The position numbers and the translations under genes are program-made. 64,000 nt of DNA from Miscanthus floridulus. Taxonomy: Eukaryota > Streptophyta > Magnoliopsida > Poales > Poaceae. Location: the NCBI RefSeq assembly GCF_019320115.1, contig NC_089591.1:17214502-17278501 (forward strand), read 5' to 3'. Below the pieces are notes generated by a model that saw nothing but the letters and a program-made list of their open reading frames with translations, did not search any database and was not told the origin of the DNA. Shown here one piece after another: positions 10,516 to 22,700 of this stretch (positions within the stretch are counted from its first letter, which is position 1; each line of letters opens with the position of its first letter).

Positions 10516-11600
10516 TTAAGGGTAAAAGAGACGTAGTTGTTCTATGTTCCAAGCGTTGGTGAGGATTTCGCCCTTCTCGTTGGCTAGCTTGTAGGTCCCG
10601 GGCTTCAGCACTTGGGCGACGATGTATGGTCCTTCCCATGGCGGGGTCAACTTGTGGTGGCCCTTGTTGCTCTGCCTTAGCCTCAACACTAGGTCGCCTA
10701 CCTTCAGGTCTCGGCTTTGAATGCGCCGGGCCTGATAGCACCGTAGGGCTTGCTGGTACTTGGCCGAATGTAGTAGCGCCACATCCCGGGCTTCCTCCAG
10801 TTGGTCGAGGGCGTCTTCACGGGTGGTGCGGTTGCTTTGCTCGTTGTAGGCCTATAGCCTCGGGGAACCATATTCCAAGTCAGTGGGGAGGACAGCCTCG
10901 GCTCCATAGACCAGGAAGAAAGGTGTGAACCTTGTGGCTCGGCTTGGAGTATTCCTTAGGCTCCAGATGACCGACGGGAGTTCGACGAGCCATTTCTTGC
11001 CAAACTTCTTCAACTAGTTGTAAATTCTTGGCTTGAGGCCTTGTAGGATCATGTCGTTAGCACGTTCTACTTGGCCGTTTGTCCTTGGGTGTCCTACGGC
11101 CGACCAGTCCACACGGATGTGGTGGTCGTCACAGAATGTCAAGAATTTTTGGCCGGTGAACTGTGTCCCGTTGTCGGTGATGATGGTGTTCGGAACACCG
11201 AACCTATGGATGATGTCCGTGAAGAACAACACCACTTGCTCGGATTTAATTTGATTGATCGAGCGAGCCTCGATCCACTTGGAGAACTTATCGATTGCTA
11301 CCAGCAGATGGGTGTAGCCCCCGGGGGCCTTGTGCAGAGGCCCGACCATGTCGAGGCCCCACACGGCAAATGGCCATGTAATGGGGATGGTTTGGAGGGC
11401 CTGGGCCGGGAGGTGCGTCTGCCGCGTGTAGTACTGGCATCTCTCGCAGGAGCGTACTAACTTGGTGGCGTCAGCAACTGTCGTCAGCTAGTAGAACCCT
11501 TGGTGGAAGGCGTTTTCGACAAGCGTCCGAGGGGCCACATGGTGCCCGCAAGCCCCCGCGTGCAAGTCCCAAAGTAGGGCCTGGCCTACCTTGGTGGTGA
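10516..11600 (-). pseudogene. integrase of Tat1
   Basis: Integrase joins element DNA to the host. Reading down the minus strand there is an N-terminal HHCC-type zinc region (about 11600-11400). The catalytic core follows (about 11364-11014), with the three acidic residues in GLDMVG, IITDNGTQF and NGQVERAN. The C-terminal GPY-like part is at 10782-10516 (VGDLVLR, WEGPYIV, ending LRLFYP). It is broken by a TAG at the end of the piece starting 12393 (codon near 11488, where W is expected) and by a stop near 11014. The upstream frame carries the second RNase H. Confidence 0.85.
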
Positions 11601-12393
11601 TGCATCGTTGGAGGACGCTAGATGGACTTCGCCGGTATAACTCGCCGTTGCAGAGGATGTAAGTTTTGGCTTTTCGCGCAAGCCACCGGGCTTTGGTCCT
11701 GTCAGTAGGAAGCTCTTCACGAGCGAGCCAATCAAGGAATGGGACTCGCCAGTCCGTGTTCTGGTCGGTCTGGGGAGGCTCCGTGTTGACTTCCATGACC
11801 TCGGGCTTGGCTAAAGGAGTCTCGGTGGCAGAGGGGGCGTCGAGCCCTGTGGTGGGTTCAGCCGGCAGGCCCTCTTCCGCTGCCGAGGTGCAGTCGATGG
11901 AAGGCTTGTGGAGGTCTCTGGCAAAGACGTTTGGGGGGACCGGAGCCCGTGCCGATGCCATCTTTGCCAGTTCATCCGCGGCCTCGTTGTATTTTTGCGC
12001 GATGTGGTTGAGTTCAAGACCATCGAACTTGTCTTCTAGGCGATGTACCAACTGGCAGTATGCCTCCATTTTGGGGTCAAGGCAGTTTGACTCCTTCATG
12101 ACTTGATCGATGATGAGCTGCGAGTCGCGCCGGACGTCGAGACGCCATACCCCAAGTTCGATGGCGATTTGCAAGCCGTTGACGAGGGCTTCGTACTCGG
12201 CTGTGTTGTTGGAGGCGGCGAAGTGGAGCCGAACCATGTAGCGCATGTGTACTCCGAGGGGCGAGATGAAGAGTAGACCCACGCCTGTCCCGGTCTTCAT
12301 CAAGGACCCATCGAAGTACATGGTCCAGCACTCCGTCTGAATCTGAGCAGGTGGCAGTTGGGTGTCGGTCCATTCAGCCACAAAATCGGCCAA
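11600..12393 (-). pseudogene. additional archaeal-type RNase H (aRH) of Tat1
   Basis: This domain follows the ordinary RNase H and is the hallmark of the Tat lineage. Visible signature: YFDGS (first catalytic Asp), NNTAEYEAL (Glu), and a DSQLIIDQV segment (Asp), then the D near ADELAKMA. The frame opens as MADFVAEW, but a TAG at 12397-12399 separates it from RNase H in the same frame. It runs about 300 codons without a stop into the integrase zinc region. Confidence 0.85.
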
Positions 12394-12396
12394 AAC

Positions 12397-12957
12397 CTAA
12401 GACTTTATTACTTTTCGAGGCGCAAAGGTCAGGGCTTCCCCCATCAGTTCGACGGCCCACTTGGCTACCCAACCTGAGGCCTCCCGGTTATGGATTATCT
12501 CTCCCAAGGGGAAAGATGACACCATGGTTACCGGGTGGGACTCAAAGTAGTGACACAGCTTGCGCCGAGCCAAGACTATGGCGTAGATCAGCTTCTGGAT
12601 GTGGGGGTAGCGCATTTTGGTCTCGGAGAGCACTTTGCTGACGAAGTAGGTAGGTCGTTGGATGGGTAAAGCATGCCCCTCTTCCTACCTCTCCACTACC
12701 ACGGCCGCGATAACCACTTGGGTCGTTGTGGCGACATAGAGTAAGAGGGCCTCGTCCCTGGCGCGCGGTACTAGGACGGGAGGACTGGTGAGCAGTGCCT
12801 TGAGCTTGGCGAGGGCTTCTTCGGCCTCGGGGGTCCAAGAAAAGCGTTTGGATTTTCTCAAGAGGTGGTACAGAGGCAAGCCTTTTTCGCCAAGGTGCGA
12901 GATGAAGCGGCTCAGGGCCGCAAGGCATCCCATGACCTCCTGCACTCCCTTGAGGTC
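12397..12957 (-). pseudogene. RT connection and RNase H of Tat1
   Basis: Two open stretches in one minus-strand frame, 12945-12685 and 12633-12397, cover the tether (LRKSKRFSWTPEAEEAL) and the Ty3-type RNase H (YPHIQKLIYAIVLARRKL and the FPLGEII region). The TAG at 12685-12687 and the TAG at 12397-12399 both stand where the family has glutamine, so both look like CAG to TAG changes. Confidence 0.8.
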
Positions 12958-13642
12958 TCAGATTGGTCCCATATTGGTTACGGCCGAGACCTTCTCTGGG
13001 TTGGCCTCAATGCCGCGTTCTGAGACTATGAACCCTAGGAGCATGCCTCGGGGAACCCCGAACACACACTTCTCGGGGTTGAGCTTGATGCCCTTCTCTC
13101 TGAGGCATTTGAAAGCTATCTCTAGGTCATCGATGAGATCCTCGGCCTTTCTGGACTTGACCACGATGTCATCCACATAGGCCTCGATGGTTCACCCAAT
13201 GTGTTCGCCAAAGACCTAGGTCATGCACCGCTGGTATGTGGCCCCTGCGTTTCTGAGGCCAAAAGGCATAGTCACATAGCAGTACATGCCGAACGGTGTG
13301 ATAAAAGAAGTCACGAGCTGGTCAGACTCTTTCATCTTGATTTGATGGTAACCAGAATACGCATCAAGGAAAGACAGGGTCTTGCATCTCACATCCCGCA
13401 GGGTTAGCCAACCACACTGGATGGGATACTTCCTTGATGAATCTGGCCGCCAAGAGCTTCTGCATCTCCTCGCCAATGGTCCTGCGTTTTTCCTCGTCGA
13501 ATCGGCGTAGGCGCTGCTTCACCGGCCTGGAGCCGGCCCGGATGTCCAAGGCGTGCTCGGCGACCTCCCTTGGTATGCCCGGCATATCCGAGGGACTCCA
13601 TGCGAACATATCGGCATTCGTGCGGAGAAAGTCGACAAGCAC
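12958..13642 (-). pseudogene. reverse transcriptase of Tat1 with an internal deletion
   Basis: The N-terminal part (MFAWSPSDMPGIPREVAEH, then FIKEVSHPVWLANP) and the later part (FLDAYSGYHQIKMKES, TMPFGLRNAGATYQ, YVDD at about 13165-13176) are clear. Between WLANP and AGCE roughly 40 residues present in Tat2 RT are missing, including the MCVDY...LNK motif. A short insertion beside the junction (about 13395-13410) shifts the frame. Two more stops precede YVDD. The enzyme cannot have been active after these changes. Confidence 0.85.
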
Positions 13643-13648
13643 GGCTTC

Positions 13649-14374
13649 CTATTTGATGTCGAGGGTGGCGCTGATCCTCAGCGCCCGGTCGTCGGGGCAT
13701 GTGGGGTCGACTGGGACGAGTTTGACGGCCTCTGCAGGCTCGAAAGTCCCGACTCGATGCTTGGGCTTGGTCAGCTGGATGCCAAGTCGGTCAAGGTCGA
13801 CGATGAGGGTCTCGGCCTCCACGAGAGCCTCGGCGTACTCGATGCACTGAACGTCGCAGTCATATGCATGTTCGTACGAGGACTCAATCTTGATGACGCC
13901 ATTGGGACCCAACATCTTGAGCTTGAGGTAGGTGTAGTTGGGGACCGCCATGAACTTGGCGTAGCATGGCCGCCCTAGGATGGCATGGTAAGTTCCTTTG
14001 AACCCAACCACCTCGAAGGTAAAGACCTCCTTGCGGCAGTTGGAGGGGGTGCCAAAGCAAACGGGAAGGTCGATGCGCCTAAGGGGTCGCGTGCACTTCC
14101 CTGGCACGATGCCGTGGAAAGGCGCGGCGTCACCCCAGAGCCGCGACTAGTTGATCTCTAGGAGCTCCAGGCTGTTGGCGTAGAGGATGTTGAGGCCGCT
14201 GCCTCCGTCCTTCAACACCTTGGTGAGTCGGGTGTTGCTGATGATCGGGTCGACAACAAGTGGGTACTACCCAGAATTCGGGACATGGTTGGGGTGGTCA
14301 TCCCGATTAAAGGTGATTGCTTCCCGAGACCAGTCGAGGTATCGGGGAGTGGCCACCTTAACCGATAAGACCTC
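13649..14374 (-). pseudogene. protease region of Tat1
   Basis: The minus strand carries a DGGSGLN-type retropepsin motif at about 14205-14180. Then comes MPGKCTRPLRRIDLPVCFG and the conserved YHAILGRPCYAKFMA stretch (14107-13649) that joins protease to RT in Tat elements. A TAG at 13649-13651 stands where Q is expected before the RT. Tat2 has the same layout at 58137-57202, including a TAG at the same place. Confidence 0.75.
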
Positions 14375-16495
14375 TCAGCATTCCCTCTTTCGCTGGCGCA
14401 CCATAAGGCACGCCGAGGGCCCGCCAAAGATCATGAAGGCGTTGTGCACCTCGGGGAACCCTTCGTCCTTGTCGTCATCCCGGTCACCGGCGTCCTTCTT
14501 CTTGGCATCGTCGTCGGGGAGCCCGAGCTTGGTGTAATAACGTCGAAGCATGGTGCAATCCTCGAGGGCGTGCCTCACCAGGCCCTGGTGATAAGGGCAG
14601 GGCTTCTTCAACATATTGTCAAAGAGCCCGGGGCCCCTAGGGCCTTGGGGATTCTTGCGCTCCGTGGTCACAACTAGATCAGCCTCGAGGATCTCCTGCT
14701 TCCCCTGGTGACCCTTTTTCTTTTTCTTAGGGAGGCGGGGAGCCGAGGCCTCAATGGCCTCATCCCTCTGTTTCCCTTTGGCGTTGTTGTCGGGGAAGAT
14801 GGCCCCAACTGCCTCTTCGCCCGAGGCGAAGTTGGTGGCGATATCGAGGAGCACGGCAGCTGAGTGTGGCATGTTTCAGCCTAACTCTCGGACCAAGTCT
14901 CGGTAGGTGGCGATGTCGAGGAAAGCCTAGACGATTTCTGAGTCACCGACGCTGGGCAACTCGGTGCACTGTTTGGAGAAGCGCCGGATGAAGTCTCGAA
15001 GAGACTCGTCCAGTTTCTGGTGACAGCTCTTAAGGTCCCAGGAGTTTCCAGGGCGCACGTATGTGTCCTGGAAATTCCCTACGAAGATCCTAACCAAGTC
15101 GCGCCAGTCATGGATCTGTGAGGGAGGAAGGTGTTCGAGCCAGGCTCGTGCCGAGTCCGACAAGAGCAAGGGGAGGTTGCAGATGATGAGTAGGTCATCG
15201 TCCGCGCCGCCTAGCTGACACGCCAGGCGGTAATCGGCAAGCCAAAGTTCGGGATTGGTCTCACCGCTATACTTCGTGAGGTTGGCCGGTTGGTGAAACC
15301 AGGCTAAAAACTGAGCGCTGCGGATGGCCCTGCTAAAAACTCGGGGGCTAGGCGGTTCAGGAGAGGGGCTATGGTCTTCCCCACTATCATAGCGGCCATC
15401 GCGGTGTGGATGGTAGCCACGGGCGGGCCCCTCGCTGTCGTGGCGTCATCGCCTGCTGACCACCTCATGGTCGTCCCGTGCCTCGCGTCGGTTGTTGAGG
15501 CGGTCGCACAGCAAGGAGACTCTATTGATTGTCGGCGCCTGAGCAGGCTTGGGACAGACCGAGGCCTCCCTATCCTACCGATGCGGTGCCGAGGGGAGGT
15601 TCGAGGCGGCTCCGCGTCGCCGAGAGGTGGAACTCTCGGCCTACTTCACTGTGGCGGTCTCGAGGAGATCCCGGAGCTCACCGCGAACCCATCGCCCCTC
15701 CATGGTAGAGGGCTCGGGCATCGCGCGCACTAGCATCGCTACAGCCGTGACATTCTGGCTAGCACGATTGAAGATTGGGGGATGATCGCCCCCTTTGTCG
15801 TCGTTGATGCGATGATGGACATCGTGGGCTCACCGCCGGGCTCCTCCACCATCACCGTGACCCTGTTGCTCCTGCTCGAGAGTGTCTCAGAGCTGTTGCA
15901 GAAGGAGTCGATCTTGCTCGACCTTGGCCTGAAGCTCACGGAGCTACTCCAGGTCCGGGCGTCGAAGTTGTCTGAGGGCACAGTTCTCGTTCCATGCTGC
16001 CGGTGGGACAATTCATGAGGGCGTGGCATCGCCCATTCCCTAGCGAAGTGGAGTACGGTTGCCTGCCCCCTCATCCTCATCACCCGTGCTTGGCATCCCG
16101 AGTCCGACATGGAAGCACTCACGAGTGGGATCGTAAGTACCTTCATCATCAGAGTCGGAGTAGCCAAAGCAATAGTCACTCATAGCCAGGAAGCGACGCA
16201 TGGCTTCAGGGTCACGAAGCCCAGAGAAATCCGCTCTAGCCCACGCCTCGTCCACCTCCGAGGAGTCGGCATGGGAGTGAGTCGAAGTCGCAGTACCGAA
16301 GTCGAGGGCAAAACATTGGTGGTGTCCCGAGGGCTCCGCGTGAGTGGAAGCATAGGCATAAGCATAGGAGGCGGCGGCATTTCTCAACCCGAAGGGGTAC
16401 GAAGATGGTGCCATCGCTGGGTTCTGCTTTGCCGGAGCTGGCTCCTCAGGCAGTGGCGGGGCAGAGCTTGGTGACGGGGCATTGCCGCACGCCAC
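14375..16495 (-). pseudogene. gag of Tat1
   Basis: One minus-strand frame runs from the ATG at 16495 (MACGNAPSPSSAPP) to about 14375, broken by several stops. It has a proline/alanine/tyrosine-rich N-terminus, a coiled-coil-like stretch near 15.9 kb, the retrotransposon gag core (15169-14927; ARAWLEHLPPSQIHDWRDL), and a basic C-terminal part with a cysteine/histidine motif (CPYHQGLVRHALEDC). Gag builds the capsid and binds element RNA. The stop at 14927 is TAG. Confidence 0.8.
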
Positions 16496-16867
16496 CGGCG
16501 TCTTTCCCTTGTCTAGGCTCAGGCCAGACAGGTCCCCAACAAGGGACCTTGTGCCAACAGCTAGGCATGGGATACCGGTGGAGCGCGGCGTGTCGCCCTG
16601 GGTTCGCGTGGTGTCGGCATGGCCCCGCTCGTGTCGTGTCTAGCGAGCGCGACGAGAGTGGCCGCCCGAGCGCCGCCTATGCCTAGGCTGTGGGTGCATG
16701 ACGTCATCGTCGGCAGGTGGGGCTCAAGGTGTAAGGAGTACCATGTCATACTCATGCCCTAGAGACATGAACTCTAGGCTCCCAAACCAGACCATAGTGT
16801 CGAGACGCAGTGGTCGTATGGGGTCTGCCATCCGGAACTTGTTGGGATGACGATGCTGACACGCAGA
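16496..16867 (-). other. 5' untranslated leader of Tat1
   Basis: This lies between the primer binding site and the gag ATG on the minus strand. Open frames here are short and match nothing I recognise. Confidence 0.5.
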
Positions 16868-16889
16868 GCCCCCTACCTGGCGCACCAAC
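16868..16889 (-). other. primer binding site of Tat1
   Basis: On the minus strand the bases directly after the 5' LTR read GTTGGTGCGCCAGGTAGGGG. Tat2 has GTTGGCACACTAGGTAGGGG in the same position, so the site is shared by both families. I cannot assign the primer tRNA with confidence. Confidence 0.65.
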
Positions 16890-18233
16890 TATCGGTGTTT
16901 CAGACCGGCGGGTCCTTAACCAACTAGTAAATTTGTACTGCGTGTTTCTAGTCCCGGATGGTGATGCAAAGAGACACAAGGTTTATACTGGTTCGGGTAA
17001 TGAGCACCCTACGTCCAGTTTGAGAGATCGATCTTATATTCCTTGCACCGAAGTGCTTGTAGTAGGGGGTTACAAGCAGGGCGAGAGAGGGAGCTAGTCC
17101 CAGGTCTCTACATGGAGTGGCATAGATTGCTTGAGATGTTGATCTCAGACAACGGGGAAGCTCGAGCGTTCGTCTATGTGTTCATGCATGACTTCGTTGC
17201 GTGGGCATAAGCCTAATCGTTCGTCCCCCCTTTTTTCTAGAAACGGCCCTGGTCCCTCCCTTTTATAGTTTGAAGGGGGGACAAGGGTGATACAGGCACT
17301 AGCTACATGGCGTCATGTGAATGGAGGCAGCATGTCCGAGCCCTATAGCCTATTACTGTGGCAGCATGGGTGACAAAGTGGTCTCGTCCTTGAAGTACTA
17401 GGGCGACGCGCCGGTTACATCCAGTCCTGTACATCGTGGGAGCTCTAGTGTTATCTAGAAGCCAGCGTGGTGGTCGGCATGCTGGTCACTATGTGATGAC
17501 TACGCGGGAAGCCGAGGCTTAGTTGGTGCCGAGGCCGAGCCATCACGAGAGGCTCGGCAGACATGAATTCCAGGGTTGCCGAGACCCTGAAGTGGATTGC
17601 CGAGGCTTGGAGGGAGTAGTTGGTGTCATACACTAATTCCGAGGCTATGGTGACCCGAACTGGACCCCCATGCCGCGTTGTCTCTGGGGCGGGGGTTAGC
17701 TGACACAGTGTAGTGCAGGCGCTGATCGTGGGCACAGCACCAGAGCACAGTGGCCGGTAATCCCCGCCGTGCCCTATCTAGGACGGTATGGCGTTAACAT
17801 GACTTCCCGTCTCATCGGGCGCTCCGTAGTGTCGAGCCGTCGTCCGGCTGATATTGCAGGAGTGGTTGGCGCATTAATGGGATGCGACGCGCTGTCGAGG
17901 AGACTGGCCGAGGCGGAAGCGACGGGTTGTTGCCGAGCCGGCTTCGAGCGAGACGGAGAATCGACATCTCGTCCAAGGCTTTACGCGCGGGGCCTCGGGC
18001 GAGACAAAGAATTAGTTCCCTGTCGAGGCCCCCTGCGTGAGGCCTCACATGAGGCAGAGATTTGGCAGGCCGCCGAGGCCTCCCGTGCGAGGCCAGGAGC
18101 GAGGCGGAGAGCCGGTGGGTTCAGACGAGGCCAGGGTTTAACAAATGGCTTATCCTTTGGCTTTGTTTTTTATGGTGTTTAAGTGATTCTTTTTTATATA
18201 GGCTCGGGGTACCCCATTTTATGGTACCCGACA
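16890..18233 (-). repeat. Tat1 5' LTR (right)
   Basis: 1344 bp, colinear with the left LTR. It lies upstream of minus-strand gag and so would drive genomic RNA. Its inner end has TATCGG where the left copy has TGTCGG, a G to A change in the conserved terminus. The outer end GGTACCCGACA is followed by the AACCT duplication. Confidence 0.92.
17261..17268 (-). promoter_or_regulatory. TATA box in the Tat1 5' LTR
   Basis: The minus strand reads CTATAAAAGGGAGGGACC. It lies about 970 bases into the LTR in the direction of transcription, so the RNA would start about 30 bases further on and run toward gag. Confidence 0.6.
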
Positions 18234-18238
18234 AACCT
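18234..18238. repeat. target site duplication of Tat1, right copy
   Basis: AACCT directly after the LTR end ...CCGACA. The chromovirus coding sequence resumes at 18239. Confidence 0.9.
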
Positions 18239-19557
18239 CAAGCTAGTCCTGACATTACATTACATCAGTTGATAGCTATGATGAAGGCAGACGCACTTTT
18301 GGGCATTATACAAGTCTATGCAGTTGAGCCTGAGAATCTGACTCCTACAGTCACTCCACCTGAAATCACAGAGTTAGTGGAACAATTTTTAGATCTTTTT
18401 TTTCTAAACCAACTGTAACTCCTCCATCCAAGTCCCATACGCATACAATTCCACTCATGCCAAGTGCTCAACCCTTTAGGTTAAAGCCTTACAGATATAC
18501 ACCTTTTCAAAAGGATGAAATAGAGAGACAAGTCACTCATCTTCTCAAAACCAACATGATTCAAGAGAGTTCTAGTCCTTTTGCTTCCCCTGCCTTGCTT
18601 GTCAAAAACAAAACTAGAGATTGGCAACTGTGTGTAGATTATAGAAGACCCAATGCTTATACAGTCAAGAACAAATTTCCCTTGCCTGTCATAGAGGAGT
18701 TATTTGAGGAACTCCAAGGAGCAAAATGGTTTACTACCTTGGATCTTAGATCTGGGTTTCATCAGATTATGGTCGAAGAAGTAGATCAGTATAAAACTGC
18801 GTTTCAAACTCATCATGGACACTATCAATATAAGGTTATGCCTTATGGCCTTACTGGTGCTCCAGCCACATTCTAGTCTGTTATGAATCACATTCTTGCA
18901 ACACTGCTGAGAAAGTGTGTGCTTGTGTTTATTGATGATATCCTCGTCTATAGCAAGTCCTTTGAAGAACATGTCCAACATGTGATGATGGTATTTCAAC
19001 TCCTTCAAGAAAATCAATTCAAAGTCAAGCTGTCCAAGTGTACATTTGCCCTACAGACACTTCATTGTTTGGGACATGTGCTGAGCCCACAAGGAGTTTC
19101 TACTGACCCTTCCAAAGTGATTGATGTTGAGAATTGGCCTACACCAACATCAGTGAAGGACTTGAGAGGGTTCCTAGGGTTAGCAGGCTACTATAGAAGA
19201 TTTGTTAAAATTTTTGGCATGATAGCAAAGCCTCTTACCAAGTTGTTGAAGAAGGGTGTTGTCTTTGTTTGGACTACAGAAACTGACCAAGCTTTTCAAC
19301 TCCTCAAGCAGTCACTTATCACAGCACCTGTCCTAGCCATTCCAAATTTCAAGAAACCCTTTGTCATTGAGACAGATGCATCAGATCATGGCATTGGGGC
19401 AGTCTTACAATAGGATGGACATCCAATTGCTTTTGTAAGCAAAGCTTTGGGACCCATGACTCAAGGATTATCAACTTATGAAAAAAGAAAGCTTAGCCAT
19501 ATTGTTAGCTGTTGAACACTGGAAGGCTTATCTGTTACCCACTGAGTTCATAATTCT
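18239..19557 (+). pseudogene. reverse transcriptase and start of RNase H of the chromovirus (second segment)
   Basis: The RT copies element RNA into DNA. The reading starts in frame 2 and moves to frame 1 in the T run near 18398-18406, a one-base frameshift. Visible motifs: YRPNAY after LCVDY, KFPLPVIEELFEEL, TLDLRSGFHQI, PYGLTGAPATF, and the catalytic FIDD (about 18934-18945), then GFLGLAGYYRRF and the first RNase H Asp in ETDASDHGIGAVLQ. TAG stops at 18874-18876 and 19411-19413 both stand where Q is expected. An extra A at about 19481-19486 shifts the frame again. The segment ends at the LINE insertion. Confidence 0.88.
19542..19557. repeat. target site duplication of the LINE, left copy
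   Basis: CTGAGTTCATAATTCT, identical to 26480-26495. A 16-bp duplication is typical of target-primed reverse transcription. Confidence 0.9.
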
Positions 19558-19705
19558 TTTTTTGACAAAAAAGGTCCCCCCTGCTTTTATATTTCAAAAA
19601 GCAAATAACAATTCAAGTTCATACAAAGTTTAGGCGCATAAGCGCAACACACTAAAGCACACAGTATAGTCCATCTGCTTATTATAGAACCCTAGCAAAA
19701 GCTAA

Positions 19706-22700
19706 TCACTCCTGGCATTTGTTGAAGACCGAGACTCCGATGGAACCAATTGTGATGATGTAGTTGTTGCCATCTCCTTCCACTCGATCTGTGCTGGGTG
19801 CCTTGACAATTCTTCCATCCTGATGATTCTGCTCTCTAGCAACACTCCAACCTCCTGCTTGAACATTGAAAGCTAGCCTCTTAGCATCTTTGTAATCCTG
19901 ATCAGCACCATCCTTGTACCTAGCCAACCCCCCCCCCCTAAAAGCAAATTTCATTTCTTAACTTCCATAAGGATCACAAAATAGCAGACGAAATCACATT
20001 AGTAACCACATGTTTCTTATTAGCAACCCACAACTTAGCTACAGACTCATAGTCAGAACCGATATTCACACCTATCACCTCAGCAACCAACTTCCAAACA
20101 TTCACAGCTACACAACATTCAAAAAATAAATGCAGAATGGATTCATGTTCACTACAAAAAAAGGCAAGTGGGATCTGAAACATCCCTTCTTTTTTGTAAA
20201 TTGTCTCTCGTAAGAGTTCTATTATGAGAGAGCAACCATAGAAAGAACTGTACTCTAGGTGGAATCACAAGCTTCCATATGGTATGAGTATAAACTGGAA
20301 ACACACCTCTACAATTAATCCTAGCATAAAGAGATTGGACTGCATATGTGCCATGAGAGGTATAGCTCCACAATATCTGATCCTCATCATCATTGAGGAT
20401 GGTTCCCTCTATTACACCACAGAGCTCCCACCACATGCTCATAAGAGCATCAGATACATTTCTTCTAAAAGTGAGCATAAGCTCATGTCCATCCCAGACC
20501 TGGCTTATAGCCTTACCATGTTGTTCATTAATGACATACAACGGCTAGAACATAATGGCCAAACTTGTATTTCTACCCATTGGTCTTCCCAAAACCTTAC
20601 CTTCTTCACATTCCCTACTACCCATTTGACGCCCATATGGGCAGCTTGAGCTGCCCAGAGGACCCCTTTTCAAAAAGGGGAAGATCCGAGATCTGGGCAG
20701 CAAAATATGTTAAGATCATTGGTATTATACTTAAAGTCTACAATTTTAACCCAAATAGCGTTCTTATGCAGATGGTATCTAAAGATCCAAGAAGCTAACA
20801 AAGCTAAGTTTAGGCTTCTCAAATTCAGGATACTTAGTCCTCCTTCTTCCTTCTTTTGAGCTACTAACTGCCAGCTGGCTAAGTGATATTTATGTTTGTC
20901 TTCAGTGTTGTTCTAGGAAATGCCCCATCTAAGAGTTTATCGTTTTGATAGCCCACTTAGGGAATTTTATAATGGACAACAAATAAATTGGAATACTAGC
21001 CAGACAAGCTTTTAGTAAAACAAGCCTCCAAGCATAAGACAGAAGCCTACCCCTCCAACCTACTATCCTTTTGATAATTTTGTCCACCACATGTTGCAGG
21101 TCTTTCCTTGTCAGCTTATTATAATGAAGGGAACCCCCAGGTACTTAATAGGAAATTCACCTTTTTTGCAACAGAAAAGTCTAGCAAACTCATTAGCCTG
21201 ATCTTCTTCTAAACCCACCATCAACAAATCACTCTTATCATAATTAATTTTCATGCCTGACATTTGCTCAAAGCAAATTAGAAACCATTTCAAATTGCAA
21301 GCTTTTTCTAGATTATTTTCTAAGAAAAGTAGTGTATCATCAGCATATTGCAAGCTGATGATACCACCCTCTAACACTTGTGGTAATAACCCAATGATAA
21401 GGCCATGCCTAGCTGCTTTCATAAGCATTCTAGAAAAAAAAATGCCAGCTACTAAATTGAACAACAGAGGGGATAAAGGGTCTCCCTGCCTCAGACCCTT
21501 CCCAGGTTTGAAAAAGATACTATTCTCATCATTGATACGAATACACATAGAACCTCCTCTAACAATCTGTTGAAGCCAGCCTCTCCATCTTCCACCAAAC
21601 CCCCTAGTCTCAAGCATCTCCTCAAGGAAAGACCAGCTAGCCCTATCATATGCCTTTTCATAATCTAGTTTCAACACCACGCCTTCCTGTTTTTGTTTAT
21701 GGACCTCATGAATAATTTTATGGGCAGCCACAACACTCTCCAAAATAAACCTGCCTTTAATGAAGGCCATTTGGTTTGATGCCACTAGCCTATCAGCTAC
21801 TCTCACCATTCTATTATTCAACAATTTGGAGAAATTTTTGAAACTACAGTTTATTAGGCTAATCGCCTGAATTTCTTCAGCACCTTAGCCTCAGGTTCTT
21901 TAGAGATCAACGTTATCATGACGTAATTCAACCTGTCTAGATTCAAATCCCCTTGTTCAAACACTCCTATTAGATTCATAAGATCCACCTTGATCAGATC
22001 CCAAAAGACTTGATAAAAAAGAAAAGAGAAACCATTAGGGCCTGGGGCTCCTTCAGCATAAGAGCTAAAGACAGCCTCTCTAACTTCATTTTCAGTAAAA
22101 GGTACCTCTAACGGCTCATTTTCTAAGGCAATCACTTTTTCATCCACTTCCCAAAAATCTTGTCCTAACTTAACACCACTATTTTCTTCTTTACCAAACA
22201 GTTTTCTGTAAAAGTCAACAGCATGCACAAGCATGCCTTTGTTATCATCTATCCAACCATCAGGGCCTTCTAAGCCAAAAATATGTTTTTTCCTATTTCT
22301 TTGATTTGCCACAACTTGAAAATATGCTGTGTTTCTATCACCCTCTTTAACATATCTATCCCTAGATCTCTGTCTAGCTTTAATCTCCTCTAACTTCCAA
22401 ATAGATTCTAGGTCTTTAACAATCTCCTTCATCCTTTGTCTTTCCATCTTAGTAATTACAAAGTTCTCATATTTCAAGTCTAGCGGATCATACTCCTTAA
22501 GGAGTTCTAACTTTTGTTTTCTAACTTGGGCATTAATATTTAAGGCCCACCCCTTAACCTTCTTCCTAACCTATCTAATTTTAAACTGCCAAATGTCTAA
22601 AGGGTCCATGAAGGCACAAGAAGTGTTCCATAATTTGGCAATAAGCTCCTTGAAATCAGGCTGTTGTAACCACCACTTCTCAAATCTAAAAATACTAGGT

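Larger units (their letters stand above)
1702..18233 (-). mobile_element. Tat1: complete Tat-lineage Ty3/gypsy retrotransposon
   Basis: Two LTRs of equal length (1344 bp) bound the element, which is flanked by a perfect 5-bp duplication AACCT. Its genes run on the minus strand: gag (about 16.5-14.4 kb), protease, RT, RNase H, a second archaeal-type RNase H, and integrase (to 10516). The extra RNase H and the antisense gene at 6094-9940 mark the Tat lineage of plant Ty3 elements. The element sits in the chromovirus between protease and RT. It has itself been hit by a solo LTR at 3597-4402. Many premature stops and an RT deletion make it non-autonomous today. Confidence 0.93.
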
